This document shows positions 39,503 to 51,847 of a stretch of DNA of 64,000 bases, in pieces. Positions within the stretch are counted from its first letter, which is position 1. Every line of letters begins with the position of its first letter. A model generated the notes under the pieces. The model was not told the origin of the DNA and did no database searches. It saw only the letters and a program-made list of their open reading frames with translations. This DNA is from Haliotis asinina. Lineage: Eukaryota > Mollusca > Gastropoda > Lepetellida > Haliotidae. A program made the position numbers and the translations under genes. The DNA lies in the NCBI RefSeq assembly GCF_037392515.1, contig NC_090285.1, positions 2,173,501 to 2,237,500 of the forward strand, read 5' to 3'.

Positions 39503-39573
39503 GCATCGGTGGTCTAGTGGTAGAATACTCGCCTGCCACGCGGGTGACCCGGGTTCGATTCCCGGTCGATGCA
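39503..39573 (+). tRNA. tRNA-Gly (GCC)
   Basis: GCC at 39535-39537; consensus copy. The upstream octamer of this monomer reads ATTTCCAT instead of ATTTGCAT. Confidence 0.97.
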
Positions 39574-40057
39574 CACTCTTTTGTTTTTTTGCGCCTCTAG
39601 GGGTTGAAAAAGCGGCCTCCAAACGCTTGTCTCCTGGTAAGAACACCTAGTCTGTGACGCAATGTGATTGTTGTCAGTGATGTCACGTTTCTGTGACGTC
39701 AGGCCATTGTGAGGTCACAGGTGAGTCTTTCTATAGATATCAGAAGGTTGGAATGAGAGAACGTGTCCATTTACATGACTCCATTTGAAGTCGATGTAAG
39801 GACGGAACGTTGTGCAGCTTTCAGCATTGTCCCACACCAATCGGTGTCAGGCTGTCAATGAAGCAGTAATACCGTCAGTTCTACGTTGGATTACACACAA
39901 TATTTCACTTCACAGCATGGCTGAGATAACAGAAAGTGTCCACAGCAAATTATACATATCAACATGATGTATAGTCATGGAGTATGTCATTTGTACTTTC
40001 TTCAGTCACAGATGAACTCGACGTTTCTCCACCTATGTTCCTGCAGGAGTAAAAAGA

Positions 40058-40129
40058 TGCGTCGGCCGGGAATCGAACCCGGATCGACTGCTTGGAAGGC
40101 AACCATGCTAACCTTTACACCACCGACGC
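40058..40129 (-). tRNA. tRNA-Gly (UCC)
   Basis: Anticodon at 40094-40096; consensus copy. Confidence 0.97.
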
Positions 40130-40446
40130 TGACCATGCCAAGCTTTGTTGAATAGGCATCTTAATGAAATTTGCTGATTGATTGGCCACGCCTCGAGGCA
40201 CGCCACTAAATGAGACGGCTTACGTCACAAACTGAATGAAATTGGGCTTTTGAAATGTATTTCTGTCTTATGCAACGAGGGTCTACAATCTACGAAGCAC
40301 TGATAACAAATTGTATATAAATGAAGAGTACACTGCATTTGCATCCATATGGAGTAAATGGACACGTCAGCTGAACACTTCCTCCTTGCCAGCTGTCTTC
40401 TTTAACTTAAGAATGGGAAGCTAAGAAAAGGCACAGTTAGTGTGAA

Positions 40447-40517
40447 GCATCGGTGGTCTAGTGGTAGAATACTCGCCTGCCACGCGGGTGACCCGGGTTC
40501 GATTCCCGGTCGATGCA
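40447..40517 (+). tRNA. tRNA-Gly (GCC)
   Basis: GCC at 40479-40481; consensus copy. Confidence 0.97.
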
Positions 40518-41001
40518 CACTCTTTTGTTTTTTTGCGCCTCTAGGGGTTGAAAAAGCGGCCTCCAAACGCTTGTCTCCTGGTAAGAACACCTAGTCTGTG
40601 ACGCAATGTGATTGTTGTCAGTGATGTCACGTTTCTGTGACGTCAGGCCATTGTGAGGTCACAGGTGAGTCTTTCTATAGATATCAGAAGGTTGGAATGA
40701 GAGAACGTGTCCATTTACATGACTCCATTTGAAGTCGATGTAAGGACGGAACGTTGTGCAGCTTTCAGCATTGTCCCACAACAATCGGTGTCAGGCTGTC
40801 AATGAAGCAGTAATACCGTCAGTTCTACGTTGGATTACACACAATATGTCACTTCACAGCATGGCTGAGATAACAGAAAGTGTCCACAGCAAATTATACA
40901 TATCAACATGATGTATAGTCATGGAGTATGTCATTTGTACTTTCTTCAGTCACAGATGAACTCGACGTTTCTCCAGCCATGTTCCTGCAGGAGTAAAAAG
41001 A

Positions 41002-41073
41002 TGCGTCGGCCGGGAATCGAACCCGGATCGACTGCTTGGAAGGCAACCATGCTAACCTTTACACCACCGACGC
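41002..41073 (-). tRNA. tRNA-Gly (UCC)
   Basis: Anticodon at 41038-41040; consensus copy. Confidence 0.97.
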
Positions 41074-41390
41074 TGACCATGCTAAGCTTTGTTGAATAGG
41101 CATCTTAATGAAATTTGCTGATTGATTGGCCACGCCTCGAGGCACGCCACTAAATGAGACGGCTTACGTCACAAACTGAATGAAATTGGGCTTTTGAAAT
41201 GTATTTCTGTCTTATGCAACGAGGGTCTACAATCTACGAAGCACTGATAACAAATTGTATATAAATGAAGAGTACACTGCATTTGCATCCATATGGAGTA
41301 AATGGACACGTCAGCTGAACACTTCCTCCTTGCCAGCTGTCTTCTTTAACTTAAGAATGGGAAGCTAAGAAAAGGCACAGTTAGTGTGAA

Positions 41391-41461
41391 GCATCGGTGG
41401 TCTAGTGGTAGAATACTCGCCTGCAACGCGGGTGACCCGGGTTCGATTCCCGGTCGATGCA
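41391..41461 (+). tRNA. tRNA with Gly body and GCA (Cys) anticodon
   Basis: GCA at 41423-41425; otherwise consensus. It sits 4,722 bp from the copy at 36669, its higher-order-repeat partner. Confidence 0.93.
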
Positions 41462-41945
41462 CACTCTTTTGTTTTTTTGCGCCTCTAGGGGTTGAAAAAG
41501 CGGCCTCCAAACGCTTGTCTCCTGGTAAGAACACCTAGTCTGTGACGCAATGTGATTGTTGTCAGTGATGTCACGTTTCTGTGACGTCAGGCCATTGTGA
41601 GGTCACAGGTGAGTCTTTCTATAGATATCAGAAGGTTGGAATGAGAGAACGTGTCCATTCACATGACTCCATTTGAAGTCGATGTAAGGACGGAACGTTG
41701 TGCAGCTTTCAGCATTGTCCCACAACAATCGGTGTCAGGCTGTCAATGAAGCAGTAATACCGTCAGTTCTACGTTGGATTACACACAATATTTCACTTCA
41801 CAGCATGGCTGAGATAACAGAAAGTGTCCACAGCAAATTATACATATCAACATGATGTATAGTCATGGAGTATGTCATTTGTACTTTCTTCAGTCACAGA
41901 TGAACTCGACGTTTCTCCAGCCATGTTCCTGCAGGAGTAAAAAGA

Positions 41946-42017
41946 TGCGTCGGCCGGGAATCGAACCCGGATCGACTGCTTGGAAGGCAACCATGCTAAC
42001 CTTTACACCACCGACGC
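41946..42017 (-). tRNA. tRNA-Gly (UCC)
   Basis: Anticodon at 41982-41984; consensus copy. Confidence 0.97.
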
Positions 42018-42334
42018 TGACCATGCTAAGCTTTGTTGAATAGGCATCTTAATGAAATTTGCTGATTGATTGGCCACGCCTCGAGGCACGCCACTAAATG
42101 AGACGGCTTACGTCACAAACTGAATGAAATTGGGCTTTTGAAATGTATTTCTGTCTTATGCAACGAGGGTCTACAATCTACGAAGCACTGATAACAAATT
42201 GTATATAAATGAAGAGGACACTGCATTTGCATCCATATGGAGTAAATGGACACGTCAGCTGAACACTTCCTCCTTGCCAGCTGTCTTCTTTAACTTAAGA
42301 ATGGGAAGCTAAGAAAAGGCACAGTTAGTGTGAA

Positions 42335-42405
42335 GCATCGGTGGTCTAGTGGTAGAATACTCGCCTGCCACGCGGGTGACCCGGGTTCGATTCCCGGTCG
42401 ATGCA
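42335..42405 (+). tRNA. tRNA-Gly (GCC)
   Basis: GCC at 42367-42369; consensus copy. Confidence 0.97.
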
Positions 42406-42889
42406 CACTCTTTTGTTTTTTTGCGCCTCTAGGGGTTGAAAAAGCGGCCTCCAAACGCTTGTCTCCTGGTAAGAACACCTAGTCTGTGACGCAATGTGAT
42501 TGTTGTCAGTGATGTCACGTTTCTGTGACGTCAGGCCATTGTGAGGTCACAGGTGAGTCTTTCTATAGATATCAGAAGGTTGGAATGAGAGAACGTGTCC
42601 ATTTACATGACTCCATTTGAAGTCGATGTAAGGACGGAACGTTGTGCAGCTTTCAGCATTGTCCCACACCAATCGGTGTCAGGCTGTCAATGAAGCAGTA
42701 ATACCGTCAGTTCTACGTTGGATTACACACAATATGTCACTTCACAGCATGGCTGAGATAACAGAAAGTGTCCACAGCAAATTATACATATCAACATGAT
42801 GTATAGTCATGGAGTATGTCATTTGTACTTTCTTCAGTCACAGATGAACTCGACGTTTCTCCAGCTATGTTCCTGCAGAAGTAAAAAGA

Positions 42890-42961
42890 TGCGTCGGCCG
42901 GGAATCGAACCCGGATCGACTGCTTGGAAGGCAACCATGCTAACCTTTACACCACCGACGC
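42890..42961 (-). tRNA. tRNA-Gly (UCC)
   Basis: Anticodon at 42926-42928; consensus copy. Confidence 0.97.
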
Positions 42962-43278
42962 TGACCATGCCAAGCTTTGTTGAATAGGCATCTTAATGAA
43001 ATTTGCTGATTGATTGGCCACGCCTCGAGGCACGCCACTAAATGAGACGGCTTACGTCACAAACTGAATGAAATTGGGCTTTTGAAATGTATTTCTGTCT
43101 TATGCAACGAGGGTCTACAATCTACGAAGCACTGATAACAAATTGTATTGAAATGAAGAGTACACTGCATTTGCATCCATATGGAGTAAATGGACACGTC
43201 AGCTGAACACTTCCTCCTTGCCAGCTGTCTTCTTTAACTTAAGAATGGGAAGCTAAGAAAAGGCACAGTTAGTGTGAA

Positions 43279-43349
43279 GCATCGGTGGTCTAGTGGTAGA
43301 ATACTCGCCTGCAACGCGGGTGACCCGGGTTCGATTCCCGGTCGATGCA
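43279..43349 (+). tRNA. tRNA with Gly body and GCA (Cys) anticodon
   Basis: GCA at 43311-43313; otherwise consensus. Confidence 0.93.
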
Positions 43350-43833
43350 CACTCTTTTGTTTTTTTGCGCCTCTAGGGGTTGAAAAAGCGGCCTCCAAAC
43401 GCTTGTCTCCTGGTAAGAACACCTAGTCTGTGACGCAATGTGATTGTTGTCAGTGATGTCACGTTTCTGTGACGTCAGGCCATTGTGAGGTCACAGGTGA
43501 GTCTTTCTATAGATATCAGAAGGTTGGAATGAGAGAACGTGTCCATTCACATGACTCCATTTGAAGTCGATGTAAGGACGGAACGTTGTGCAGCTTTCAG
43601 CATTGTCCCACAACAATCGGTGTCAGGCTGTCAATGAAGCAGTAATACCGTCAGTTCTACGTTGGATTACACACAATATGTCACTTCACAGCATGGCTGA
43701 GATAACAGAAAGTGTCCACAGCAAATTATACATATCAACATGATGTATAGTCATGGAGTATGTCATTTGTACTTTCTTCAGTCACAGATGAACTCGACGT
43801 TTCTCCAGCCATGTTCCTGCAGGAGTAAAAAGA

Positions 43834-43905
43834 TGCGTCGGCCGGGAATCGAACCCGGATCGACTGCTTGGAAGGCAACCATGCTAACCTTTACACCACC
43901 GACGC
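43834..43905 (-). tRNA. tRNA-Gly (UCC)
   Basis: Anticodon at 43870-43872; consensus copy. Confidence 0.97.
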
Positions 43906-44222
43906 TGACCATGCTAAGCTTTGTTGAATAGGCATCTTAATGAAATTTGCTGATTGATTGGCCACGCCTCGAGGCACGCCACTAAATGAGACGGCTTACG
44001 TCACAAACTGAATGAAATTGGGCTTTTGAAATGTATTTCTGTCTTATGCAACGAGGGTCTACAATCTACGAAGCACTGATAACAAATTGTATATAAATGA
44101 AGAGGACACTGCATTTGCATCCATATGGAGTAAATGGACACGTCAGCTGAACACTTCCTCCTTGCCAGCTGTCTTCTTTAACTTAAGAATGGGAAGCTAA
44201 GAAAAGGCACAGTTAGTGTGAA

Positions 44223-44293
44223 GCATCGGTGGTCTAGTGGTAGAATACTCGCCTGCCACGCGGGTGACCCGGGTTCGATTCCCGGTCGATGCA
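44223..44293 (+). tRNA. tRNA-Gly (GCC)
   Basis: GCC at 44255-44257; consensus copy. Confidence 0.97.
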
Positions 44294-44777
44294 CACTCTT
44301 TTGTTTTTTTGCGCCTCTAGGGGTTGAAAAAGCGGCCTCCAAACGCTTGTCTCCTGGTAAGAACACCTAGTCTGTGACGCAATGTGATTGTTGTCAGTGA
44401 TGTCACGTTTCTGTGACGTCAGGCCATTGTGAGGTCACAGGTGAGTCTTTCTATAGATATCAGAAGGTTGGAATGAGAGAACGTGTCCATTTACATGACT
44501 CCATTTGAAGTCGATGTAAGGACGGAACGTTGTGCAGCTTTCAGCATTGTCCCACACCAATCGGTGTCAGGCTGTCAATGAAGCAGTAATACCGTCAGTT
44601 CTACGTTGGATTACACACAATATGTCACTTCACAGCATGGCTGAGATAACAGAAAGTGTCCACAGCAAATTATACATATCAACATGATGTATAGTCATGG
44701 AGTATGTCATTTGTACTTTCTTCAGTCACAGATGAACTCGACGTTTCTCCAGCTATGTTCCTGCAGAAGTAAAAAGA

Positions 44778-44849
44778 TGCGTCGGCCGGGAATCGAACCC
44801 GGATCGACTGCTTGGAAGGCAACCATGCTAACCTTTACACCACCGACGC
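44778..44849 (-). tRNA. tRNA-Gly (UCC)
   Basis: Anticodon at 44814-44816; consensus copy. Confidence 0.97.
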
Positions 44850-45166
44850 TGACCATGCCAAGCTTTGTTGAATAGGCATCTTAATGAAATTTGCTGATTG
44901 ATTGGCCACGCCTCGAGGCACGCCACTAAATGAGACGGCTTACGTCACAAACTGAATGAAATTGGGCTTTTGAAATGTATTTCTGTCTTATGCAACGAGG
45001 GTCTACAATCTACGAAGCACTGATAACAAATTGTATTGAAATGAAGAGTACACTGCATTTGCATCCATATGGAGTAAATGGACACGTCAGCTGAACACTT
45101 CCTCCTTGCCAGCTGTCTTCTTTAACTTAAGAATGGGAAGCTAAGAAAAGGCACAGTTAGTGTGAA

Positions 45167-45237
45167 GCATCGGTGGTCTAGTGGTAGAATATTCGCCTGC
45201 CACGTGGGTGACCCGGGTTCGATTCCCGGTCGATGCA
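45167..45237 (+). tRNA. tRNA-Gly (GCC), anticodon-stem variant
   Basis: GCC at 45199-45201. Two C to T changes in the anticodon stem turn two C-G pairs into U-G and G-U wobbles, so the stem is weaker. Confidence 0.9.
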
Positions 45238-45721
45238 CACTCTTTTGTTTTTTTGCGCCTCTAGGGGTTGAAAAAGCGGCCTCCAAACGCTTGTCTCCTG
45301 GTAAGAACACCTAGTCTGTGACGCAATGTGATTGTTGTCAGTGATGTCACGTTTCTGTGACGTCAGGCCATTGTGAGGTCACAGGTGAGTCTTTCTATAG
45401 ATATCAGAAGGTTGGAATGAGAGAACGTGTCCATTTACATGACTCCATTTGAAGTCGATGTAAGGACGGAGTGTTGTGCAGCTTTCAGCATTGTCCCACA
45501 CCAATCGGTGTCAGGCTGTCAATGAAGCAGTAATACCGTCAGTTCTACGTTGGATTACACACAATATTTCACTTCACAGCATGGCTGAGATAATAGAAAG
45601 TGTCCACAGCAAATTATACATATCACGATGATGTATAGTCATGGAGTATGTCATTTGTACTTTCTTCAGTCACAGATGAACTCGACGTTTCTCCAGCCAT
45701 GTTCCTCCAGAAGTAAAAAGA

Positions 45722-45793
45722 TGCGTCGGCCGGGAATCGAACCCGGATCGACTGCTTGGAAGGCAACCATGCTAACCTTTACACCACCGACGC
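45722..45793 (-). tRNA. tRNA-Gly (UCC)
   Basis: Anticodon at 45758-45760; consensus copy. Confidence 0.97.
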
Positions 45794-46110
45794 TGACCAT
45801 GCCAAGCTTTGTTGAATAGGCATCTTAATGAAATTTGCTGATTGATTGGCCACGCCTCGAGGCACGCCACTAAATGAGACGGCTTACGTCACAAACTGAA
45901 TGAAATTGGGCTTTTGAAATGTATTTCTGTCTTATGCAACGAGGGTCTACAATCTACGAAGCACTGATAACAAATTGTATATAAATGAAGAGGACACTGC
46001 ATTTGCATCCATATGGAGTAAATGGACACGTCAGCTGAACACTTCCTCCTTGCCAGCTGTCTTCTTTAACTTAAGAATGGGAAGCTAAGAAAAGGCACAG
46101 TTAGTGTGAA

Positions 46111-46181
46111 GCATCGGTGGTCTAGTGGTAGAATACTCGCCTGCCACGCGGGTGACCCGGGTTCGATTCCCGGTCGATGCA
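46111..46181 (+). tRNA. tRNA-Gly (GCC)
   Basis: GCC at 46143-46145; last copy with type B flanks. Confidence 0.97.
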
Positions 46182-46656
46182 CACTCTTTTGTTTTTTTGC
46201 GCCTCTAGGGGTTGAAAAAGCGGCCTCCAAACGCTTGTCTCCTGGTAAGAACACCTAGTCTGTGACGCAATGTGATTGTTGTCAGTGATGTCACGTTTCT
46301 GTGACGTCAGGCCATTGTGAGGTCACAGGTGAGTCTTTCTATAGATATCAGAAGGTTGGAATGAGAGAACGTGTCCATTTACATTGAAGTTGATGTAAGG
46401 ACGGAATGTTGTGCAGCTTTTAGCATTGTCCCACAGCAATCGGTGTCAGGCTGTCAATGAAGCAGTAATACCGTCAGTTCTACCTTGGATTACACACAAT
46501 ATTTCACTTCACAGCATGGCTGAGATAACAGAAAGTGTCCACAGCAAATTATACATATCAACATGATGTATAGTCATGGAGTAATTCATTTGTACTTTCT
46601 TCAGTCAGAGATGAACTCGACGTTTCTCTAGCTATGTTCCTGCAGGAATAAAAAGT

Positions 46657-46728
46657 TGCGTCGGCCGGGAATCGAACCCGGATCGACTGCTTGGAAGGCA
46701 ACCATGCTAACCTTTACACCACCGACGC
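46657..46728 (-). tRNA. tRNA-Gly (UCC)
   Basis: Anticodon at 46693-46695; consensus copy. Confidence 0.97.
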
Positions 46729-47045
46729 TGACCATGCCAAGCTTTGTTGAATAGGCATCTTAATGAAATTTGCTGATTGATTGGCCACGCTTCGAGGCAC
46801 GCCACTAAACGAGACGGCTTACGTCACAAACTGAATGAAATTGGGCTTTGGAAATGTATTTCTGTCTTATGCAACGAGGGTCTACAATCTACGAAGCACT
46901 GATAACAAATTGTATTTAAATGAAGAGGACACTGCATTTGCATCCATATGGAGTAAATGGACACGTCAACTGAACACTTCCTCCTTGCCAGCTGTCTTCT
47001 TTAACTTAAGAATGAGAAGCTAAGAAAAGGCACTGTTAGTGTGAA

Positions 47046-47116
47046 GCATCGGTGGTCTAGTGGTAGAATACTCGCCTGCCACGCGGGTGACCCGGGTTCG
47101 ATTCCCGGTCGATGCA
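47046..47116 (+). tRNA. tRNA-Gly (GCC)
   Basis: GCC at 47078-47080; consensus copy. Confidence 0.97.
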
Positions 47117-47593
47117 CACTCTTTTGGTTTTTTTTGCGCCTCTGGGGGTTGAAAAAGAGGCCTCCAAACGCGTGTCTCCTGGTAAGAACACCTAGTCTGT
47201 GACGCAATGTGATTGTTGTCAGTGATGTCACGTTTCTGTGACGTCAGGACATTGTGAGGTCACAGGTGAGTCTTTCTATATATATCAGAACGTTGGAATG
47301 AGAGAACGTGTCCATTTACATTGAAGTTGATGTAAGGACGGAATGTTGTGCAGCTTTTAGCATTGTCCCACAGCAATCGGTGTCAGGCTGTCAATGAAGC
47401 AGTAATACCGTCAGTTCTACGTTGGATTACACACAATATTTCACTTCACAGCATGGCTGAGATAACAGAAAGTGTCCACAGCAAATTATATATATCAACA
47501 TGATGTATAGTCATGGAGTAATTCATTTGTACTTTCTTCAGTCAGAGATGAACTCGACGTTTCTCTAGCTATGTTCCTGCAGGAATAAAAAGT

Positions 47594-47665
47594 TGCGTCG
47601 GCCGGGAATCGAACCCGGATCGACTGCTTGGAAGGCAACCATGCTAACCTTTACACCACCGACGC
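47594..47665 (-). tRNA. tRNA-Gly (UCC)
   Basis: Anticodon at 47630-47632; consensus copy. Confidence 0.97.
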
Positions 47666-47982
47666 TGACCATGCTAAGCTTTGTTGAATAGGCATCTTAA
47701 TGAAATTTGCTGATTGATTGGCCACGCTTCGAGGCACGCCACTAAACGAGACGGCTTACGTCACAAACTGAATGAAATTGGGCTTTGGAAATGTATTTCT
47801 GTCTTATGCAACGAGGGTCTACAATCTACGAAGCACTGATAACAAATTGTATTTAAATGAAGAGGACACTGCATTTGCATCCATATGGAGTAAATGGACA
47901 CGTCAACTGAACACTTCCTCCTTGCCAGCTGTCTTCTTTAACTTAAGAATGAGAAGCTAAGAAAAGGCACTGTTAATGTGAA

Positions 47983-48053
47983 GCATCGGTGGTCTGGTGG
48001 TAGAATACTCGCCTGCCACGCGGGTGACCCGGGTTCGATTCCCGGTCGATGCA
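47983..48053 (+). tRNA. tRNA-Gly (GCC), A14G variant
   Basis: GCC at 48015-48017. Base 14 is G (A box TGGTCTGGTGG), linked to TTAATG instead of TTAGTG just upstream. Confidence 0.92.
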
Positions 48054-48539
48054 CACTCTTTTGGTTTTTTTTGCGCCTCTGGGGGTTGAAAAAGAGGCCT
48101 CCAAACGCGTGTCTCCTGGTAAGAACACCTAGTCTGTGACGCAATGTGATTGTTGTCAGTGATGTCACGTTTCTGTGACGTCAGGCCATTGTGAGGTCAC
48201 AGGTGAGTCTTTCTATAGATATCAGAACGTTGGAATGAGAGAACGTGTCCATTTACATGACTCCATTTGAAGTTGATGTAAGGACGGAATGTTGTGCAGC
48301 TTTTAGCATTGTCCCACAGCAATCGGTGTCAGGCTGTCAATGAAGCAGTAATACCGTCAGTTCTACGTTGGATTACACACAATATTTCACTTCACAGCAT
48401 GGCTGAGATAACAGAAAGTGTCCACAGCAAATTATATATATCAACATGATGTATAGTCATGGAGTAATTCATTTGTACTTTCTTCAGTCAGAGATGAACT
48501 CGACGTTTCTCTAGCTATGTTCCTGCAGGAATAAAAAGT

Positions 48540-48611
48540 TGCGTCGGCCGGGAATCGAACCCGGATCGACTGCTTGGAAGGCAACCATGCTAACCTTTAC
48601 ACCACCGACGC
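48540..48611 (-). tRNA. tRNA-Gly (UCC)
   Basis: Anticodon at 48576-48578; consensus copy. Confidence 0.97.
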
Positions 48612-48942
48612 TGACCATGCTAAGCTTTGTTGAATAGGCATCTTAATGAAATTTGCTGATTGATTGGCCACGCTTCGAGGCACGCCACTAAACGAGACGG
48701 CTTACGTCACAAACTGAATGAAATTGGGCTTTGGAAATGTATTTCTGTCTTATGCAACGAGGGTCTACAATCTACGAAGCACTGATAACAAATTGTATTT
48801 AAATGAAGAGGACACTGTGTGGAGGACACTGCATTTGCATCCATATGGAGTAAATGGACACGTCAACTGAACACTTCCTCCTTGCCAGCTGTCTTCTTTA
48901 ACTTAAGAATGAGAAGCTAAGAAAAGGCACTGTTAATGTGAA

Positions 48943-49013
48943 GCATCGGTGGTCTGGTGGTAGAATACTCGCCTGCCACGCGGGTGACCCGGGTTCGATT
49001 CCCGGTCGATGCA
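48943..49013 (+). tRNA. tRNA-Gly (GCC), A14G variant
   Basis: GCC at 48975-48977; base 14 is G. The 14-bp duplication lies upstream. Confidence 0.92.
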
Positions 49014-49490
49014 CACTCTTTTGGTTTTTTTTGCGCCTCTGGGGGTTGAAAAAGAGGCCTCCAAACGCGTGTCTCCTGGTAAGAACACCTAGTCTGTGAC
49101 GCAATGTGATTGTTGTCAGTGATGTCACGTTTCTGTGACGTCAGGACATTGTGAGGTCACAGGTGAGTCTTTCTATATATATCAGAACGTTGGAATGAGA
49201 GAACGTGTCCATTTACATTGAAGTTGATGTAAGGACGGAATGTTGTGCAGCTTTTAGCATTGTCCCACAGCAATCGGTGTCAGGCTGTCAATGAAGCAGT
49301 AATACCGTCAGTTCTACGTTGGATTACACACAATATTTCACTTCACAGCATGGCTGAGATAACAGAAAGTGTCCACAGCAAATTATATATATCAACATGA
49401 TGTATAGTCATGGAGTAATTCATTTGTACTTTCTTCAGTCAGAGATGAACTCGACGTTTCTCTAGCTATGTTCCTGCAGGAATAAAAAGT

Positions 49491-49562
49491 TGCGTCGGCC
49501 GGGAATCGAACCCGGATCGACTGCTTGGAAGGCAACCATGCTAACCTTTACACCACCGACGC
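49491..49562 (-). tRNA. tRNA-Gly (UCC)
   Basis: Anticodon at 49527-49529; consensus copy. Confidence 0.97.
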
Positions 49563-49879
49563 TGACCATGCTAAGCTTTGTTGAATAGGCATCTTAATGA
49601 AATTTGCTGATTGATTGGCCACGCTTCGAGGCACGCCACTAAACGAGACGGCTTACGTCACAAACTGAATGAAATTGGGCTTTGGAAATGTATTTCTGTC
49701 TTATGCAACGAGGGTCTACAATCTACGAAGCACTGATAACAAATTGTATTTAAATGAAGAGGACACTGCATTTGCATCCATATGGAGTAAATGGACACGT
49801 CAACTGAACACTTCCTCCTTGCCAGCTGTCTTCTTTAACTTAAGAATGAGAAGCTAAGAAAAGGCACTGTTAATGTGAA

Positions 49880-49950
49880 GCATCGGTGGTCTGGTGGTAG
49901 AATACTCGCCTGCCACGCGGGTGACCCGGGTTCGATTCCCGGTCGATGCA
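49880..49950 (+). tRNA. tRNA-Gly (GCC), A14G variant
   Basis: GCC at 49912-49914; base 14 is G. Confidence 0.92.
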
Positions 49951-50436
49951 CACTCTTTTGGTTTTTTTTGCGCCTCTGGGGGTTGAAAAAGAGGCCTCCA
50001 AACGCGTGTCTCCTGGTAAGAACACCTAGTCTGTGACGCAATGTGATTGTTGTCAGTGATGTCACGTTTCTGTGACGTCAGGCCATTGTGAGGTCACAGG
50101 TGAGTCTTTCTATAGATATCAGAACGTTGGAATGAGAGAACGTGTCCATTTACATGACTCCATTTGAAGTTGATGTAAGGACGGAATGTTGTGCAGCTTT
50201 TAGCATTGTCCCACAGCAATCGGTGTCAGGCTGTCAATGAAGCAGTAATACCGTCAGTTCTACGTTGGATTACACACAATATTTCACTTCACAGCATGGC
50301 TGAGATAACAGAAAGTGTCCACAGCAAATTATATATATCAACATGATGTATAGTCATGGAGTAATTCATTTGTACTTTCTTCAGTCAGAGATGAACTCGA
50401 CGTTTCTCTAGCTATGTTCCTGCAGGAATAAAAAGT

Positions 50437-50508
50437 TGCGTCGGCCGGGAATCGAACCCGGATCGACTGCTTGGAAGGCAACCATGCTAACCTTTACACC
50501 ACCGACGC
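50437..50508 (-). tRNA. tRNA-Gly (UCC)
   Basis: Anticodon at 50473-50475; consensus copy. Confidence 0.97.
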
Positions 50509-50839
50509 TGACCATGCTAAGCTTTGTTGAATAGGCATCTTAATGAAATTTGCTGATTGATTGGCCACGCTTCGAGGCACGCCACTAAACGAGACGGCTT
50601 ACGTCACAAACTGAATGAAATTGGGCTTTGGAAATGTATTTCTGTCTTATGCAACGAGGGTCTACAATCTACGAAGCACTGATAACAAATTGTATTTAAA
50701 TGAAGAGGACACTGTGTGGAGGACACTGCATTTGCATCCATATGGAGTAAATGGACACGTCAACTGAACACTTCCTCCTTGCCAGCTGTCTTCTTTAACT
50801 TAAGAATGAGAAGCTAAGAAAAGGCACTGTTAGTGTGAA

Positions 50840-50910
50840 GCATCGGTGGTCTAGTGGTAGAATACTCGCCTGCCACGCGGGTGACCCGGGTTCGATTCCC
50901 GGTCGATGCA
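50840..50910 (+). tRNA. tRNA-Gly (GCC)
   Basis: GCC at 50872-50874; consensus copy with the 14-bp duplication upstream. Confidence 0.97.
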
Positions 50911-51387
50911 CACTCTTTTGGTTTTTTTTGCGCCTCTGGGGGTTGAAAAAGAGGCCTCCAAACGCGTGTCTCCTGGTAAGAACACCTAGTCTGTGACGCA
51001 ATGTGATTGTTGTCAGTGATGTCACGTTTCTGTGACGTGAGGACATTGTGAGGTCACAGGTGAGTCTTTCTATATATATCAGAACGTTGGAATGAGAGAA
51101 CGTGTCCATTTACATTGAAGTTGATGTAAGGACGGAATGTTGTGCAGCTTTTAGCATTGTCCCACAGTAATCGGTGTCAGGCTGTCAATGAAGCAGTAAT
51201 ACCGTCAGTTCTACGTTGGATTACACACAATATTTCACTTCACAGCATGGCTGAGATAACAGAAAGTGTCCACAGCAAATTATATATATCAACATGATGT
51301 ATAGTCATGGAGTAATTCATTTGTACTTTCTTCAGTCAGAGATGAACTCGACGTTTCTCTAGCTATGTTCCTGCAGGAATAAAAAGT

Positions 51388-51459
51388 TGCGTCGGCCGGG
51401 AATCGAACCCGGATCGACTGCTTGGAAGGCAACCATGCTAACCTTTACACCACCGACGC
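51388..51459 (-). tRNA. tRNA-Gly (UCC)
   Basis: Anticodon at 51424-51426; consensus copy. Confidence 0.97.
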
Positions 51460-51776
51460 TGACCATGCTAAGCTTTGTTGAATAGGCATCTTAATGAAAT
51501 TTGCTGATTGATTGGCCACGCTTCGAGGCACGCCACTAAACGAGACGGCTTACGTCACAAACTGAATGAAATTGGGCTTTGGAAATGTATTTCTGTCTTA
51601 TGCAACGAGGGTCTACAATCTACGAAGCACTGATAACAAATTGTATTTAAATGAAGAGGACACTGCATTTGCATCCATATGGAGTAAATGGACACGTCAA
51701 CTGAACACTTCCTCCTTGCCAGCTGTCTTCTTTAACTTAAGAATGAGAAGCTAAGAAAAGGCACTGTTAATGTGAA

Positions 51777-51847
51777 GCATCGGTGGTCTGGTGGTAGAAT
51801 ACTCGCCTGCCACGCGGGTGACCCGGGTTCGATTCCCGGTCGATGCA
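51777..51847 (+). tRNA. tRNA-Gly (GCC), A14G variant
   Basis: GCC at 51809-51811; base 14 is G. Confidence 0.92.

Larger units (their letters stand above)
32408..41851. repeat. Five-monomer higher-order repeat in type B, period 4,722 bp
   Basis: 32408-37129 and 37130-41851 have the same succession of monomer lengths (945, 945, 944, 944, 944) and share private variants. Confidence 0.85.
31915..46384. repeat. tRNA-Gly array, type B block
   Basis: Fifteen monomers of 944-945 bp marked by linked differences from type A: CACAGTTAG before the GCC gene, CTAGGGGTTG and GCGGCCTCC after it, AGAAGGTTGG, GAAGTCGATG, GAGTATGTCA, AAAAAGATGCG beside the UCC gene, and CGCCTCGAGG. The tRNA bodies are otherwise the same as in type A. 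The edges are placed at the first and last linked type B differences. Confidence 0.9.
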
